A stretch of DNA of 64,000 bases from Thalassococcus sp. S3. Its GTDB lineage: Bacteria > Pseudomonadota > Alphaproteobacteria > Rhodobacterales > Rhodobacteraceae. Below the pieces are notes generated by a model that saw only the letters and a program-made list of their open reading frames with translations, was not told the origin of the DNA and did not search any database. Positions 1 through 8,939 of this stretch are shown in pieces (positions within the stretch are counted from its first letter, which is position 1; the number at the start of each line of letters is the position of its first letter). Where the stretch lies: positions 3,286,001 to 3,350,000 of the forward strand of contig NZ_CP022303.1 in assembly GCF_004216475.1 (NCBI RefSeq). The letters are read 5' to 3'. The translations under genes were made by a program, and so were the position numbers.

Positions 1-279
1 CCTCTTCATACGGCCGAGTTTTATGCCAAGCCGCGCCGCACAAAGATCCGCCGCTTCAAGACCGGCGCGGGCCAGGCCCCTTGGCACGAGGTGCCCGATG
101 TGGCGGATGATCTGGGGCGGATTTTTCCCGCAACCGGCGAGGCCTTCGAGGCCACCGGCCTCGTGACGTTCGGAGATATCGGGCAGGCCGGATGTCGGCT
201 CTGCCCCTATGATCAGTTGCTCACATTCGCGACCCGCTTTATCGGTTCTGCGAATGCCGAGAGTGGTGATCGTCACTGA
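1..279 (+). CDS. Partial hypothetical protein (C-terminal 92 residues)
   Basis: The reading frame is open from the first base to a TGA at 277-279, so the start lies upstream of the window. The visible part has a basic stretch (KPRRTKIRRFK, residues 10-20) and one CRLC cysteine pair near the end. There is no signal peptide or membrane segment in this part. Codon use looks like the neighbouring genes, which supports it being real coding sequence. I do not recognise the family and assign no function. Confidence 0.55.
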   Translation, partial: PLHTAEFYAKPRRTKIRRFKTGAGQAPWHEVPDVADDLGRIFPATGEAFEATGLVTFGDIGQAGCRLCPYDQLLTFATRFIGSANAESGDRH

Positions 280-342
280 CTGGACAGACAGTCCGGTTTG
301 CGCAATGCAGATGGTCAAACGGCGGAAAGGACGATCTAAAGT

Positions 343-738
343 ATGGGCCTGTTTCTCAGATGGCTCTTCGCCTTCGCTCTGCTGGCGCTGACCTACAACC
401 CGACAGACTGGAACTATGTCCGCTGGGCGCGCACCAACTATGAAGAACACCTGTCGCTGGCTGTTCTGTTCGGAATTGTTCTGGCGATCGGCTACATCAT
501 TTACCTCCGCGCGACCGTGCGGTCGATCGGGGGCTTTGGCATGTTTCTCGTACTTGCCCTTGTCTCGGCCCTTCTTTGGGTGCTTTACGATTTCGGCGTT
601 CTCTCCCTTCAGAACCAGGCGCTGAATGTGTGGCTTGGCCTCTTCGCGCTGTCTCTCGTTCTTGGCGTGGGGCTGAGCTGGAGCCTGATCCGAAGACGCC
701 TTTCAGGACAGGCCGATGTCGATGACATCGACGAGTGA
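343..738 (+). CDS. Small four-helix integral membrane protein (DUF6524-like)
   Basis: The 131-residue product is almost entirely hydrophobic, with about four predicted membrane helices (roughly residues 5-20, 37-55, 65-85 and 95-113) and an acidic, charged C-terminal tail (ADVDDIDE). It starts with ATG after a purine-rich stretch (ggaaaggacg). It ends 23 bases before the RimK-like gene and probably shares a transcript with it. It resembles the conserved small membrane proteins of Rhodobacteraceae labelled DUF6524; that name is from memory. No catalytic residues are evident. Confidence 0.7.
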   Translation: MGLFLRWLFAFALLALTYNPTDWNYVRWARTNYEEHLSLAVLFGIVLAIGYIIYLRATVRSIGGFGMFLVLALVSALLWVLYDFGVLSLQNQALNVWLGLFALSLVLGVGLSWSLIRRRLSGQADVDDIDE

Positions 739-761
739 AAATCCGCAGATAGGTTAAAGCG

Positions 762-1670
762 ATGCCGCACAACGCCCCCATTCATGTCTGGCTGCTTTTC
801 CCGGCTGACCGTGACGTTGCGCCGACCCGCTATACCAACAAACGTTTTCTCGAAGTGGCCGAGGCAGAGCAGTGCCGGATCGAAATCATCGACCCGCGCG
901 CCATTCCCGACAATGTTCTTTGGCCGGAGGACGACAGCTTGTCCGCGCTCAGATCCATGTTCGATCTGCCGCAGATTGTGCTGGCACGCTCTGGCGCGCG
1001 GATGGGCAAGAAAGGGCGGCAATTGATGCGGCTCTTGGAGCGGGACGGGTCAGTGACCGTTCTGCCCACGGCTTCGGCGCTTTGGCGCGCGGGGGACAAG
1101 ATCCGGACGGCGGACCGTTTGACGGAGCACAACCTCGCAACGCCACTGACATTCGCGCTGGAGGGTCTGGATCTCGCGCACCTGCCATTGGACTTTCCAA
1201 TGGTTCTGAAACGGGCACGCGGCAGCAAAGGCGTCCAGGTTGCGCTGTGCCAGGACCTCGAAACCCTTAAGCAAGCTGCAGAGGCGTTGCCAGGGAAAAG
1301 CCCGCTGCTGATCCAGCAGTTCATCAAAGCCAGTTTCGGACGCGATATCCGGGTGTTCATATCAGGGGGGCAGGCCCTTGCGGCGATAGAACGGCGCGGA
1401 GCGGAGGGTGAGTTCCGGTCCAACATCGCTATGGGTGGAAATGCCATCGAAGTGCCAATGGATGCGGAGCTTGAAAGCCTTGCTGTGAAGGCCGCAAAGG
1501 CGCTGGAGCTGGACTTTGCTGGCGTGGACATTCTGTGCGGTCAGGACGGCTATCTTGTCTGCGAGGTCAACGCCGCCCCGGGTTTCGAAGCCGTCGAGGA
1601 GGTTACCGGTCTCGATGTCGCCAGTCGTATGCTGCAGGACGCAAAAGCCATCGACGCCGCACGGCGCTAA
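762..1670 (+). CDS. RimK-family ATP-grasp ligase
   Basis: The 302-residue protein has the layout of RimK-type alpha-L-glutamate ligases: an N-terminal preATP-grasp domain (to about residue 110), then an ATP-grasp fold with a nucleotide-binding lysine region (PMVLKRARGSKG), QQFI...GRDIRVF, and the metal-binding end segment VCEVNAAPGF. Enzymes of this family join amino acids, usually glutamate, to a peptide or cofactor through an acyl-phosphate. The substrate cannot be told from the sequence. It follows a small membrane protein by 23 bases. The start is the first ATG of the frame and gives the expected family length. Confidence 0.8.
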   Translation: MPHNAPIHVWLLFPADRDVAPTRYTNKRFLEVAEAEQCRIEIIDPRAIPDNVLWPEDDSLSALRSMFDLPQIVLARSGARMGKKGRQLMRLLERDGSVTVLPTASALWRAGDKIRTADRLTEHNLATPLTFALEGLDLAHLPLDFPMVLKRARGSKGVQVALCQDLETLKQAAEALPGKSPLLIQQFIKASFGRDIRVFISGGQALAAIERRGAEGEFRSNIAMGGNAIEVPMDAELESLAVKAAKALELDFAGVDILCGQDGYLVCEVNAAPGFEAVEEVTGLDVASRMLQDAKAIDAARR

Positions 1671-1679
1671 ATCCCTTTG

Positions 1680-1997
1680 CTAACTCTCGGGTAACGTGAC
1701 CGGAGCGCCGTGCGGCGTGCTCAGATAAGCCTGTTCCCAGGCGTGTTTCATGTCGCGCATTTCAATGGGCGCCGCTGTTCCATCCTCTGCCAGCAGTGCT
1801 TCGAGTGTTTCGAGCCAGGCGTTGAAGTAGTCGTCGCCCCCGTTCAACTCACACTCCAGACCGTGCCGGGCCAAGGTTTCTGAAAAGCGGGCCGCCCAGG
1901 ATGGCCAGTCGAACCGGCCGGTCTCGTTCAGATGCACGGTCAGGGCAAAAAGCTGGGCATGCCAGGGCGCATCAAAGACTGGCGTTGGCCCGATCAT
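1680..1997 (-). CDS. Nitrile hydratase accessory protein (P14K-type activator)
   Basis: The 105-residue acidic protein has the features of the small activator encoded after cobalt nitrile hydratases: the PVFDAPWHAQLFAL start region, FDWPSWAARF, and WLETLEALL. These proteins resemble the N-terminal half of the beta subunit and help place cobalt in the alpha subunit. The start codon overlaps the beta-subunit stop by 4 nt (1994-1997), so it is the third gene of an alpha-beta-activator operon. The converging RimK-like gene ends 9 bases from its stop. Confidence 0.88.
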   Translation of the reverse strand: MIGPTPVFDAPWHAQLFALTVHLNETGRFDWPSWAARFSETLARHGLECELNGGDDYFNAWLETLEALLAEDGTAAPIEMRDMKHAWEQAYLSTPHGAPVTLPES

Positions 1998-2671
1998 GCC
2001 GGCGCCAGATAGGATTGCCAGAGATCCAGGATCACTTCGTCCTGCGGATGTTCGGGCTGCGCCCAGAGCGCGGCAGCCGGGAAGGCAACCGCATACAAAG
2101 GTTCAGGCGCCTCACCCAAGCCATGGGCATTGCTGTCGGGCAAGACATGCGCGCCGTGCAAATGCACCACGTGGCCCTCCGCCCCCTGGGCATAGGCCGG
2201 CAGCCGGGTATGTCCGCCTTCGACAAGGCGGTTTGCAGCCGGTCTTTGGGTACGAACCGCGTCGCCAATCGCGAAACGCGCTGGGGTATCCGATGGACGA
2301 TCCGCAGGCCCTCCGCGCGCCAGAACGCCCGCAACAGCATCCGCCTGCAAGGCGCGATCAGCCAGCATATGCCTGTCAGATGTGCCCTCGTCGCGCAGAT
2401 CCGACAGGCTCAGAACACCCGTCTCGACCAGCAGATCCGCAAGGGCGGCGAGCCACTTCTCGTAATAGCCAAAGCCCATGTAGTCGGACGGGGCGAGGCG
2501 TTCGCGCGCGTGGCGTGAAACATCGAGGTTCCACTGCCCCAACGCCCCTGCCGCCAAGGTGATGGCCAGGGCACGGGCGTGCCAATCCTCCTCGAAGACG
2601 GGCGCGTCCTCACTCGCCGGCTTTACGGCTCCGGTGCCGAAACGCCCGCCCATGTCGTGAACACGCGTCAT
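1994..2671 (-). CDS. nthB: Nitrile hydratase subunit beta
   Basis: The 225-residue protein begins MTRVHDMGG, as beta subunits do (family pattern MNGIHDxGG), and continues with EEDWHARALAI and SDYMGFGYYEKW, then a C-terminal SH3-like half ending in LWQSYL. With the alpha subunit it forms the heterodimer that hydrates nitriles to amides. Both ends overlap by 4 nt: its start with the alpha stop and its stop with the activator start. This implies coupled translation and 1:1 stoichiometry. Confidence 0.93.
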   Translation of the reverse strand: MTRVHDMGGRFGTGAVKPASEDAPVFEEDWHARALAITLAAGALGQWNLDVSRHARERLAPSDYMGFGYYEKWLAALADLLVETGVLSLSDLRDEGTSDRHMLADRALQADAVAGVLARGGPADRPSDTPARFAIGDAVRTQRPAANRLVEGGHTRLPAYAQGAEGHVVHLHGAHVLPDSNAHGLGEAPEPLYAVAFPAAALWAQPEHPQDEVILDLWQSYLAPA

Positions 2672-3285
2672 GGCGCGGGTACCTTGGGAAGGCCGGTGCC
2701 GATCATGCTGTCCCGTGTCACCAGGGCCTGCAACGCATCAACGTCGAGATGTTCGGTGCCGGACGGGCGCTGCGGAATGACGAGGTAACGTATCTCTGCC
2801 GTGCTGTCCCAGACGCGAACCGCCGTCGTCTGCGGGAGCGAAACGCCGAACTCCGCCAGCACTTTGCGGGGCTCGCGTACGGCGCGGGCGCGATAGGCAT
2901 CGGACTTGTACCAGGCAGGCGGGATACCAAGTAGCGGCCAAGGATAACAGCTGCACAAGGTGCAAACGACCATGTTGTGCGTGCTGTCGGTATTCTCTAC
3001 CGCCACGATGTGTTCCCCCTGGCGACCAAAGAACCCCATCTCGGTGATCGCAGCCGTCGCATCCGACAAAAGGGCCGCATGAAATTCCGGATCGCTCCAC
3101 GCGCGGGCCACGACAGCGGCCCCGTTCTGCGGGCCGATCCGGGTCTGGTAGGTGTTGATAATCTCGTCCAGCGCAGCGGGTTCGACCAGACCTTTGCGGA
3201 CCAGAATGGTCTCCAATGCCTTCACGCGCAGCGCGGGGTCGGGCGGCAGATGCGTATGCGGGTGATCGGGATCGTCATGTGCCAT
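2668..3285 (-). CDS. nthA: Nitrile hydratase subunit alpha, cobalt type
   Basis: The 205-residue catalytic subunit carries the metal claw CTLCSC at residues 108-113, followed by YPWPLLGIPPAWYKS. In this family a Thr at the second position (CTLCSC) marks the non-corrin cobalt enzymes, while Ser (CSLCSC) marks iron enzymes, so cobalt is predicted. The second and third cysteines (C111, C113) are normally oxidised to sulfinic and sulfenic acids. It is the first gene of the operon and is divergent from secG. No amidase gene lies beside the operon, so the amide product must be used elsewhere. Confidence 0.95.
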   Translation of the reverse strand: MAHDDPDHPHTHLPPDPALRVKALETILVRKGLVEPAALDEIINTYQTRIGPQNGAAVVARAWSDPEFHAALLSDATAAITEMGFFGRQGEHIVAVENTDSTHNMVVCTLCSCYPWPLLGIPPAWYKSDAYRARAVREPRKVLAEFGVSLPQTTAVRVWDSTAEIRYLVIPQRPSGTEHLDVDALQALVTRDSMIGTGLPKVPAP

Positions 3286-3337
3286 AAGCCGACCGTCGCG
3301 TCATCCGCGTCACTTGTCCAGTCCCCAAGATCGTCCC

Positions 3338-3366
3338 TTGCTCAGACCTGCAAACTTGCATAGATA
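3338..3366 (+). promoter_or_regulatory. Predicted sigma-70 promoter of secG
   Basis: TTGCTC (3338-3343) and TAGATA (3361-3366) are separated by exactly 17 bases and lie 29 bases upstream of the secG ATG. This is a good fit to the housekeeping consensus. The nitrile hydratase operon diverges from the same interval. Confidence 0.55.
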
Positions 3367-3395
3367 CCGCGCAAATCGCCAACGCGCAGGTCTTC

Positions 3396-3767
3396 ATGGA
3401 AAACGTCGTCCTTATCATTCACCTTCTTTTGGCCCTCGGCCTCATCGCTGTTGTTCTGATGCAGCGCTCCGAAGGTGGTGGATTGGGGATGGGATCCGGC
3501 GGCGGCGGCGGCGCGATGACCGGTCGCGGCGTTGCAACGGCGCTGAGCAAGGTCACCTGGGTGCTTGCGGTGGCATTCATCTGCACATCGATCACCCTGA
3601 CAATCATCGCTGCACAGAACGCCGCGGGAACATCGGTGATCGACCGTCTGGGCGTGCCCGCGCCCGCCCCGGCCGAGAGCGGTGATACGCCAGCAGTGCC
3701 AAGCGGCGACAGCTTGTTGCCACCTGGCCCCGACGATAACGCACCGCTGGTTCCAAGGGCGGATTGA
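3396..3767 (+). CDS. secG: Preprotein translocase subunit SecG
   Basis: The 123-residue protein has the SecG pattern: a first membrane helix (about 3-22), the conserved cytosolic loop VLMQRSEGGGLGMGSGGGGG, and a second helix (about 52-72). A proline-rich, acidic tail follows, as is common in alphaproteobacteria. SecG is the small inner-membrane partner of SecYE and aids SecA-driven protein export. It is monocistronic or cotranscribed with pyrG 160 bases downstream. In many Rhodobacteraceae secG also precedes pyrG. Confidence 0.95.
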   Translation: MENVVLIIHLLLALGLIAVVLMQRSEGGGLGMGSGGGGGAMTGRGVATALSKVTWVLAVAFICTSITLTIIAAQNAAGTSVIDRLGVPAPAPAESGDTPAVPSGDSLLPPGPDDNAPLVPRAD

Positions 3768-3782
3768 TCCACAACACCTTGC

Positions 3783-3799
3783 TGTAACTCTACGTTACA
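3783..3799. promoter_or_regulatory. Inverted repeat TGTAAC-N5-GTTACA between secG and pyrG
   Basis: Perfect 6-bp arms (3783-3788 and 3794-3799) sit 16 bases after the secG stop. No T-run follows, so it is more likely a protein-binding site than a terminator. It lies 23 bases upstream of the proposed pyrG -35 element. Confidence 0.35.
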
Positions 3800-3821
3800 C
3801 AACAGCATCTTGCGGGCGATC

Positions 3822-3850
3822 TTGCGCATCGCTTGCGAATCTTGTATGGC
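3822..3850 (+). promoter_or_regulatory. Candidate sigma-70 promoter of pyrG
   Basis: TTGCGC (3822-3827) and TATGGC (3845-3850) are spaced by 17 bases, giving a leader of about 70 bases before the pyrG ATG. The -10 element is only a moderate match. Confidence 0.4.
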
Positions 3851-3927
3851 TTAAGTCCCGTGATGCAGCGGTTTTTTCCAACCGATAACCGTCACAGACT
3901 TAGAAAATCACGGGGGCGACGGGCCAG

Positions 3928-5571
3928 ATGGCGCGGTTTATTTTCATTACAGGCGGCGTGGTATCCTCCCTTGGCAAAGGGCTGGCCTCTGCGGCATTGG
4001 GTGCATTGTTGCAGGCACGCGGCTTTTCGGTGCGCCTGCGCAAGCTGGATCCCTATCTGAACGTTGATCCCGGAACGATGAGCCCGTTCGAGCATGGCGA
4101 GGTTTTCGTTACCGACGATGGTGCGGAAACCGATCTGGACCTTGGACATTACGAGCGTTTCACCGGCGTCGCCGCACGGCAGACGGATTCCGTTTCCTCG
4201 GGCCGTATCTACTCCAATGTTCTGGAGAAAGAGCGCCGTGGCGACTACCTCGGCAAGACCATTCAGGTGATCCCGCACGTCACCAACGAGATCAAGGACT
4301 TCATTCGCATCGGCGAAGACGAAGTGGACTTCATGCTCTGCGAAATCGGCGGGACCGTCGGAGATATCGAGGGCTTGCCCTTCTTCGAAGCCATTCGACA
4401 GTTCAGTCAGGACAAGCCCCGCGGCCAGTGCATTTTCATGCACCTGACCCTTCTGCCCTATATCGCGGCCTCCGGGGAACTGAAGACGAAACCCACCCAG
4501 CACTCGGTAAAGGAATTGCGGTCGATCGGGATCGCACCGGACATCCTCGTGTGCCGGTCTGAGGGGCCGATACCGGACAAGGAACGGGAAAAGCTTGCTC
4601 TGTTCTGCAATGTGCGGCCAGACAGCGTGATCGCGGCACAGGATCTGAAATCCATCTATGAGGCCCCCCTCGCCTATCATCGAGAAGGATTGGATCAGGC
4701 GGTGCTTGATGCGTTTCAGATAACACCGGCCCCCCGGCCAAATCTGGAGATGTGGGAGGATGTCGCCGATCGCATCTACAATCCCGAAGGGGAGGTGAAC
4801 GTCGCCATTGTGGGCAAGTACACGCAGTTGGAAGACGCGTACAAGTCGATCAACGAAGCCTTGACGCATGGCGGGATTTCCAACCGCGTGAAGGTCAACA
4901 TCGAATGGGTCGATGCCGAACTGTTCGAGCGCGAGGATCCCGCCCCGCACCTTGATGGCTTTCATGCGATCCTGGTTCCGGGCGGCTTTGGAGAGCGCGG
5001 AACCGAAGGCAAGATCAAGGCCGCGCAGTTCGCGCGCGAACACAAGGTGCCCTATCTTGGCATCTGCCTCGGCATGCAGATGGCCGTGATCGAGGCCGCC
5101 CGGAATGTCGCGGAACTGACCGATGCGGGCTCGGAAGAGTTTGACCACGAAGCAGGCAAAAAGCGCTTCACTCCCGTCGTCTATCACCTCAAGGAATGGG
5201 TGCAGGGCAACGCCAAGGTCAAACGCAAGGTGACCGATGACAAGGGCGGCACCATGCGTCTTGGGGCCTACGACGCGATGCTGAGCGACGGGTCGAAAGT
5301 CGCAAAAGTCTACGGCACGCAGGCAATCGACGAACGCCACAGGCACCGCTACGAGGTCGATATCCAGTATCGTCAGCAGCTTGAGGGGGCAGGTCTGAAA
5401 TTCTCGGGCATGTCGCCCGACGGACGTCTGCCGGAAATCATCGAATGGCCGGATCACCCCTGGTTCATCGGCGTGCAGTTCCACCCGGAACTCAAATCGA
5501 AACCATTCGATCCGCATCCGCTTTTCAAGGATTTCGTGCGGGCCGCCAAGGATGTGAGCCGGTTGGTCTGA
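3928..5571 (+). CDS. pyrG: CTP synthase
   Basis: PyrG aminates UTP to CTP, using ATP and ammonia released from glutamine. The 547-residue length is normal. The N-terminal synthetase domain carries the P-loop segment [10 protein letters not shown] (from about residue 11). The C-terminal class I amidotransferase domain carries the nucleophile in GICLGMQ (Cys380) and the HPE of its triad (His519). The start [10 protein letters not shown] is the usual one for the family. The SDR gene begins 3 bases after its stop, so the two are probably cotranscribed. Confidence 0.97.
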   Translation: MARFIFITGGVVSSLGKGLASAALGALLQARGFSVRLRKLDPYLNVDPGTMSPFEHGEVFVTDDGAETDLDLGHYERFTGVAARQTDSVSSGRIYSNVLEKERRGDYLGKTIQVIPHVTNEIKDFIRIGEDEVDFMLCEIGGTVGDIEGLPFFEAIRQFSQDKPRGQCIFMHLTLLPYIAASGELKTKPTQHSVKELRSIGIAPDILVCRSEGPIPDKEREKLALFCNVRPDSVIAAQDLKSIYEAPLAYHREGLDQAVLDAFQITPAPRPNLEMWEDVADRIYNPEGEVNVAIVGKYTQLEDAYKSINEALTHGGISNRVKVNIEWVDAELFEREDPAPHLDGFHAILVPGGFGERGTEGKIKAAQFAREHKVPYLGICLGMQMAVIEAARNVAELTDAGSEEFDHEAGKKRFTPVVYHLKEWVQGNAKVKRKVTDDKGGTMRLGAYDAMLSDGSKVAKVYGTQAIDERHRHRYEVDIQYRQQLEGAGLKFSGMSPDGRLPEIIEWPDHPWFIGVQFHPELKSKPFDPHPLFKDFVRAAKDVSRLV

Positions 5572-5574
5572 CCG

Positions 5575-6558
5575 ATGCGTGTTCTGGTCACCGGCAGCTC
5601 TGGACATCTGGGAGAGGCCTTGATGCGGGCCTTGCCGGATCTGGGCTACACCCCGTTCGGCCTCGACATCCTGCCCGGCGCGTTCACGCATCACGTGGGC
5701 TCGATCTGCGACAGGGCGTCTGTGCGTGATCTTCTTGCCGGAAACGATGCGGTGCTGCACGCAGCCACGCTGCATAAACCGCACGTGGCCACGCATTCAA
5801 AGCAAGACTTCATCGACGTCAACGTATCGGGCACGCTCACACTGTTGGAAGAAGCCGCGAGAGCCGGTGTGACGCGCTTCATCTTCAGCAGCACAACCAG
5901 CGCCTTTGGCGCGGCCCTTACCCCGGCCCCAGATGCCCCCGCGGCCTGGATCGATGAGGATGTGAAGGGCGTTCCGAAAAACATCTATGGGGCCACGAAA
6001 ACCGCGGCGGAAGACCTGTGCACGCTCTTTGCACGCACGACCGAAATGGCGTGCCTTGTCCTGCGCCTGTCGCGCTTCTTTCCGGAAGAGGATGACAACG
6101 CAGCCACGCGGACCGCGTTTCAGGACGCCAATGCCAAGGCGAACGAATTTCTCTACCGGCGGGTCGATCTGGAAGACGCGGTGACAGCGCATCACGCGGC
6201 ATTGCAGCATGCGCCCGGTCTTAGACAGGGGACTTTCATCATCAGCGCCACGACACCTTTTGAACCGGGTGATCTGTCCGATCTGCGTCGCGATCCGGTT
6301 GGTGTTGTGCGCAGATACCTGCCCGATATTGACGAGGTTTACGGCAAGCTGGGCTTCCGGATGTTTTCAGAGATCGAACGGGTCTATGTGAATGCACTGG
6401 CGCGTCACCGGCTAGGCTGGCAGCCGCGCTACGACTTCAAAACGGTGGTCAGGCAGCTCTCTGACGGCGCGCCCATTGGCAGCGATCTGGCGCGGGTGGT
6501 CGGCAGCAAGGGATATCATGCGCAAAGCTTCGAAGACGGCCCTTATCCCTTAGCGTGA
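5575..6558 (+). CDS. NAD-dependent epimerase/dehydratase family protein (extended SDR)
   Basis: The 327-residue protein starts with a Rossmann nucleotide-binding motif (VTGSSGHLGEAL, TGxxGxxG) and has the catalytic pair YGATK (Tyr138, Lys142). An SSTTSAFG segment supplies the active-site serine or threonine. It therefore belongs to the extended short-chain dehydrogenases that act on nucleotide sugars or related compounds. No sugar pathway genes are nearby, so the substrate is unknown. Only 3 bases separate it from pyrG. Its end overlaps the converging dipeptidase gene by 16 bases. Confidence 0.85.
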   Translation: MRVLVTGSSGHLGEALMRALPDLGYTPFGLDILPGAFTHHVGSICDRASVRDLLAGNDAVLHAATLHKPHVATHSKQDFIDVNVSGTLTLLEEAARAGVTRFIFSSTTSAFGAALTPAPDAPAAWIDEDVKGVPKNIYGATKTAAEDLCTLFARTTEMACLVLRLSRFFPEEDDNAATRTAFQDANAKANEFLYRRVDLEDAVTAHHAALQHAPGLRQGTFIISATTPFEPGDLSDLRRDPVGVVRRYLPDIDEVYGKLGFRMFSEIERVYVNALARHRLGWQPRYDFKTVVRQLSDGAPIGSDLARVVGSKGYHAQSFEDGPYPLA

Positions 6559-7616
6559 TCCTCTGGCGCCTCGCGCCATGTCTCGCCCAAAATGCGCATC
6601 CAGTTTTCCCAGCAGATCCGCTCGATACGCGCGGCCTTGTAACCATGACCCTCCATCGCCTGCACCAATGCCGGCAGCTTGTCCGCGCTGTCGATCCAAT
6701 TGGGCGGCCTGCACCCGTCGAAGTCGGATCCCAGGGCGACCCCCTCCTCTCCAAGCCGGTCGATCAGATGGTCGAGATGCTGCAAGGCCACCTCGGCCGG
6801 TGTGTCGGGGTCAGGCCGACCGTGCGGATGCAAGAAGGTACATTCAAAGTTGAGCCCGACAAGCCCGCCGCTTTTTGCGATCAACGAAAGCTGGGCGTCG
6901 GTCAGGTTCCGCGCATGCGGACAGATTGCATGCGCGTTGGAATGGGTGGCCACCAAAGGCGCGTCGGAAATCTCGGCGACATCTGCAACCCCGGCGGCGT
7001 TCAGGTGGCTCAGGTCTATCAGGATGCCCAGTTCATTGCATCGTACGACCAGCGACCTGCCAGCCTCGGTCAGGCCACTGCCGATATCCCCGTCGGACGG
7101 GAACCGAAAGGGCACGCCATCACCGAAAATCGTCGGACGGCTCCAGGCCAGCCCGAGCGAGCGCAGACCGCGTGCATAAAGCTGATCAAGCTGCGACAGA
7201 TCAGGACCGATCGCTTCGGCCCCTTCCATTTGAAAGATCGCGGCGATCTGGCCGGCGGTCTCTGCCTGACGGACCTCGGAAAGACTTTGGCAGACCTTGA
7301 CCGCGCCTAACTCGTCAAGCGCCCAAAGAATGTCCGCCTGTGCGTCGATCAGTGTCCAGGCCTCGGCCTGCGGAACGGCGGGCGGCAGCGGCAGATCGTA
7401 TGTTTCGGCGCGCGTGGCCGCTTCCAAAGCCTCCAGCGAGAGATCCGACTGGGCCCATGTCGCAAAGAAACCACCCCCAAATCCGCCGATCTGGGCGCGC
7501 ATCGCATCAAGCTGACCGGCCAGACCGGTCAGGAAGCCGCCCGCCGCCGCCCGTCCGCCATTTTGCGAAAGGTGGGTCAACACGTCATTATGCCCGTCAA
7601 AGACCATTTGTGTCAT
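6543..7616 (-). CDS. Membrane-dipeptidase family (M19) metallopeptidase
   Basis: The protein has the binuclear zinc ligands of renal dipeptidase-like enzymes: FDGHND near the start (His and Asp), QMEGAEA (bridging Glu), LSHLN, VATHSNAH, and LGSDFDG near the end. These enzymes cleave dipeptides, including some with D-residues. I place the start at 7616 (MTQMVFDGHND). An upstream in-frame start at 7676 would add 20 basic residues with no family counterpart, and an AGAAAGG sequence precedes 7616. No signal peptide is visible with this start, so it is probably cytoplasmic. Confidence 0.88.
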   Translation of the reverse strand: MTQMVFDGHNDVLTHLSQNGGRAAAGGFLTGLAGQLDAMRAQIGGFGGGFFATWAQSDLSLEALEAATRAETYDLPLPPAVPQAEAWTLIDAQADILWALDELGAVKVCQSLSEVRQAETAGQIAAIFQMEGAEAIGPDLSQLDQLYARGLRSLGLAWSRPTIFGDGVPFRFPSDGDIGSGLTEAGRSLVVRCNELGILIDLSHLNAAGVADVAEISDAPLVATHSNAHAICPHARNLTDAQLSLIAKSGGLVGLNFECTFLHPHGRPDPDTPAEVALQHLDHLIDRLGEEGVALGSDFDGCRPPNWIDSADKLPALVQAMEGHGYKAARIERICWENWMRILGETWREAPEDHAKG

Positions 7617-7729
7617 GTGGTTTCGCACGCCTTTCTGCTTTCGGTGCACCCTGCGCCGCCCCCACGGGATTGCCAAGTGCGAAAGCCTCGCTCAGGATGG
7701 TTAGGCCGAACAAATGCGGGGGAGCAAAA

Positions 7730-8023
7730 ATGGCGAAGGCCTATTGGGTTGCGCATGTCGATGTCGATGACCCGAATGCATATGAGAGGTACAAAGCCGC
7801 CAACGCCTTGCCTTTCAAAACGTTCGGAGCCCGATTCATCGTGCGCGGCGGCCCTCAGGACATACGCGAAGGCACGACGCGGGCGCGCACGGTCGTGCTT
7901 GAATTTCCCAGCTACGAAGCAGCCGTTGCCTGCTATGAAAGCGAAGCGTATCAAAGTGCGAAAGCCCTGCGGGACCCGATCTCGACAGGCGATCTTGTCA
8001 TCGTTGAGGGATACGAAGCCTAA
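7730..8023 (+). CDS. DUF1330 domain-containing protein
   Basis: The 97-residue protein matches the DUF1330 pattern: AYWVAHVDVDDP at the start, a central FIVRGG, then VVLEFPSYEAAVACYESEAYQ. The fold is a ferredoxin-like dimeric alpha-beta barrel, and no reaction is known for most members. The chosen ATG follows GGGGGAGC at a good distance; longer frames starting near 7340 are antisense to the dipeptidase gene. The TerB-like gene begins directly after its stop, at 8024, so the two are likely cotranscribed. Confidence 0.88.
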   Translation: MAKAYWVAHVDVDDPNAYERYKAANALPFKTFGARFIVRGGPQDIREGTTRARTVVLEFPSYEAAVACYESEAYQSAKALRDPISTGDLVIVEGYEA

Positions 8024-8461
8024 ATGCTGACCCGTTTGCTGTCTGCGTTCCGCAAGTCCGAGCCGGAGCCGCTGCCCGAACCCGACACCGATCTGGCGCT
8101 TGGCGCGCTTTTGGTGCGTGTGGCCATGTCCGACAACGAGTATCAGATCGAAGAGATCAGCCGGATTGACCGGATCCTGGCAAAACTGTTCGATCTGGAC
8201 CCGGTCGAAGCCGCCAAGATGCGCGCAACCTGTGAAAAGCTGCACCGCGCCGCGCCGGACACGGATGTCTTTGCCGAACTGATCCGGCTGGAATTGGGAT
8301 ATGATGATCGCCTCGCTGCGCTGGAAGCGCTTTGGCAAGTCGTTTTGGCCGATGGTGAGCAGCAACAGCCCGAGGTCAATATCGTGCGCGATGCACAGCT
8401 TGTCCTGGGTCTGAGCGATGTGGACAGCGCCACCGCACGGGCCCGCGCGATGAACGCGTGA
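8024..8461 (+). CDS. TerB-like protein 1
   Basis: The 145-residue, mainly helical protein has the acidic repeats of the TerB fold: DLALGALLVRVAMSDNEYQIEEISRID, then LEALWQVVLADG near residue 105. Each acidic segment could bind a metal ion. TerB proteins occur in tellurite-resistance and stress modules, but many family members have no proven role. The neighbouring gene is a clear paralogue. No terC, terD or terZ gene is present, so tellurite resistance should not be inferred. Confidence 0.82.
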   Translation: MLTRLLSAFRKSEPEPLPEPDTDLALGALLVRVAMSDNEYQIEEISRIDRILAKLFDLDPVEAAKMRATCEKLHRAAPDTDVFAELIRLELGYDDRLAALEALWQVVLADGEQQQPEVNIVRDAQLVLGLSDVDSATARARAMNA

Positions 8462-8498
8462 CCTTGGCCTTGATCCCGCGCTGCTCTATATCACCGCC

Positions 8499-8939
8499 AT
8501 GTTTGCTGACTTCCTGAAACGATTGACAAGTCCCGAGCCTGCCCCGCTGCCCGACGCGGATGCGCGGCTTGCCTTGACGGCCCTTCTGGTGCGCATTGCC
8601 CGATCCGACGGCGCCTATGACCCGGAAGAAGTGGCGCGCATCGACAAGATCACCGCCTCGCGCTTTGGCCTTTCGCCCTTCGAAACGGCCAAGCTGCGCG
8701 GAGAGGCTGAGACGCTTGAGGCGGAAGCGCCCGACACCGTACGCTTTACCCGCGCGATCAAGGATGCCGTGCCCTACGAGGACAGGCTAGGCGTGGTCGA
8801 AGCGTTGTGGGAGGTCGTGCTGGCCGATGGCGTGCGCGAGGAAGAGGAAAACGCGCTTTTGCGTCTGGTGGCCAACCTGCTTGGCGTGAATGACCGCGAC
8901 AGCGCGCTTGCACGGCAGCGGGCGCAAGCCGCCTCATGA
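8499..8939 (+). CDS. TerB-like protein 2 (paralogue of the preceding gene)
   Basis: The 146-residue protein aligns with its neighbour along the whole length. The shared signatures are PLPDADARLALTALLVRIARSDG, EEVARIDKI and the late VEALWEVVLADG. It keeps the acidic residues of the TerB fold. The pair arose by tandem duplication, with 37 bases between the genes. Its stop overlaps the start of the PhnD-like gene by 4 nt, so this gene and the next are translationally coupled, which hints at a joint function that I cannot name. Confidence 0.82.
   Translation: MFADFLKRLTSPEPAPLPDADARLALTALLVRIARSDGAYDPEEVARIDKITASRFGLSPFETAKLRGEAETLEAEAPDTVRFTRAIKDAVPYEDRLGVVEALWEVVLADGVREEEENALLRLVANLLGVNDRDSALARQRAQAAS

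Noticed and set aside
3892..5796. 634-residue open frame on the minus strand
   Set aside because: It is antisense to pyrG and part of the SDR gene, both unmistakable. The open frame is a GC-codon effect and the peptide has no recognisable domain.
8024..8939. Tellurite resistance operon
   Set aside because: Only TerB-like proteins are present; terC, terD and terZ are missing, so resistance cannot be claimed.
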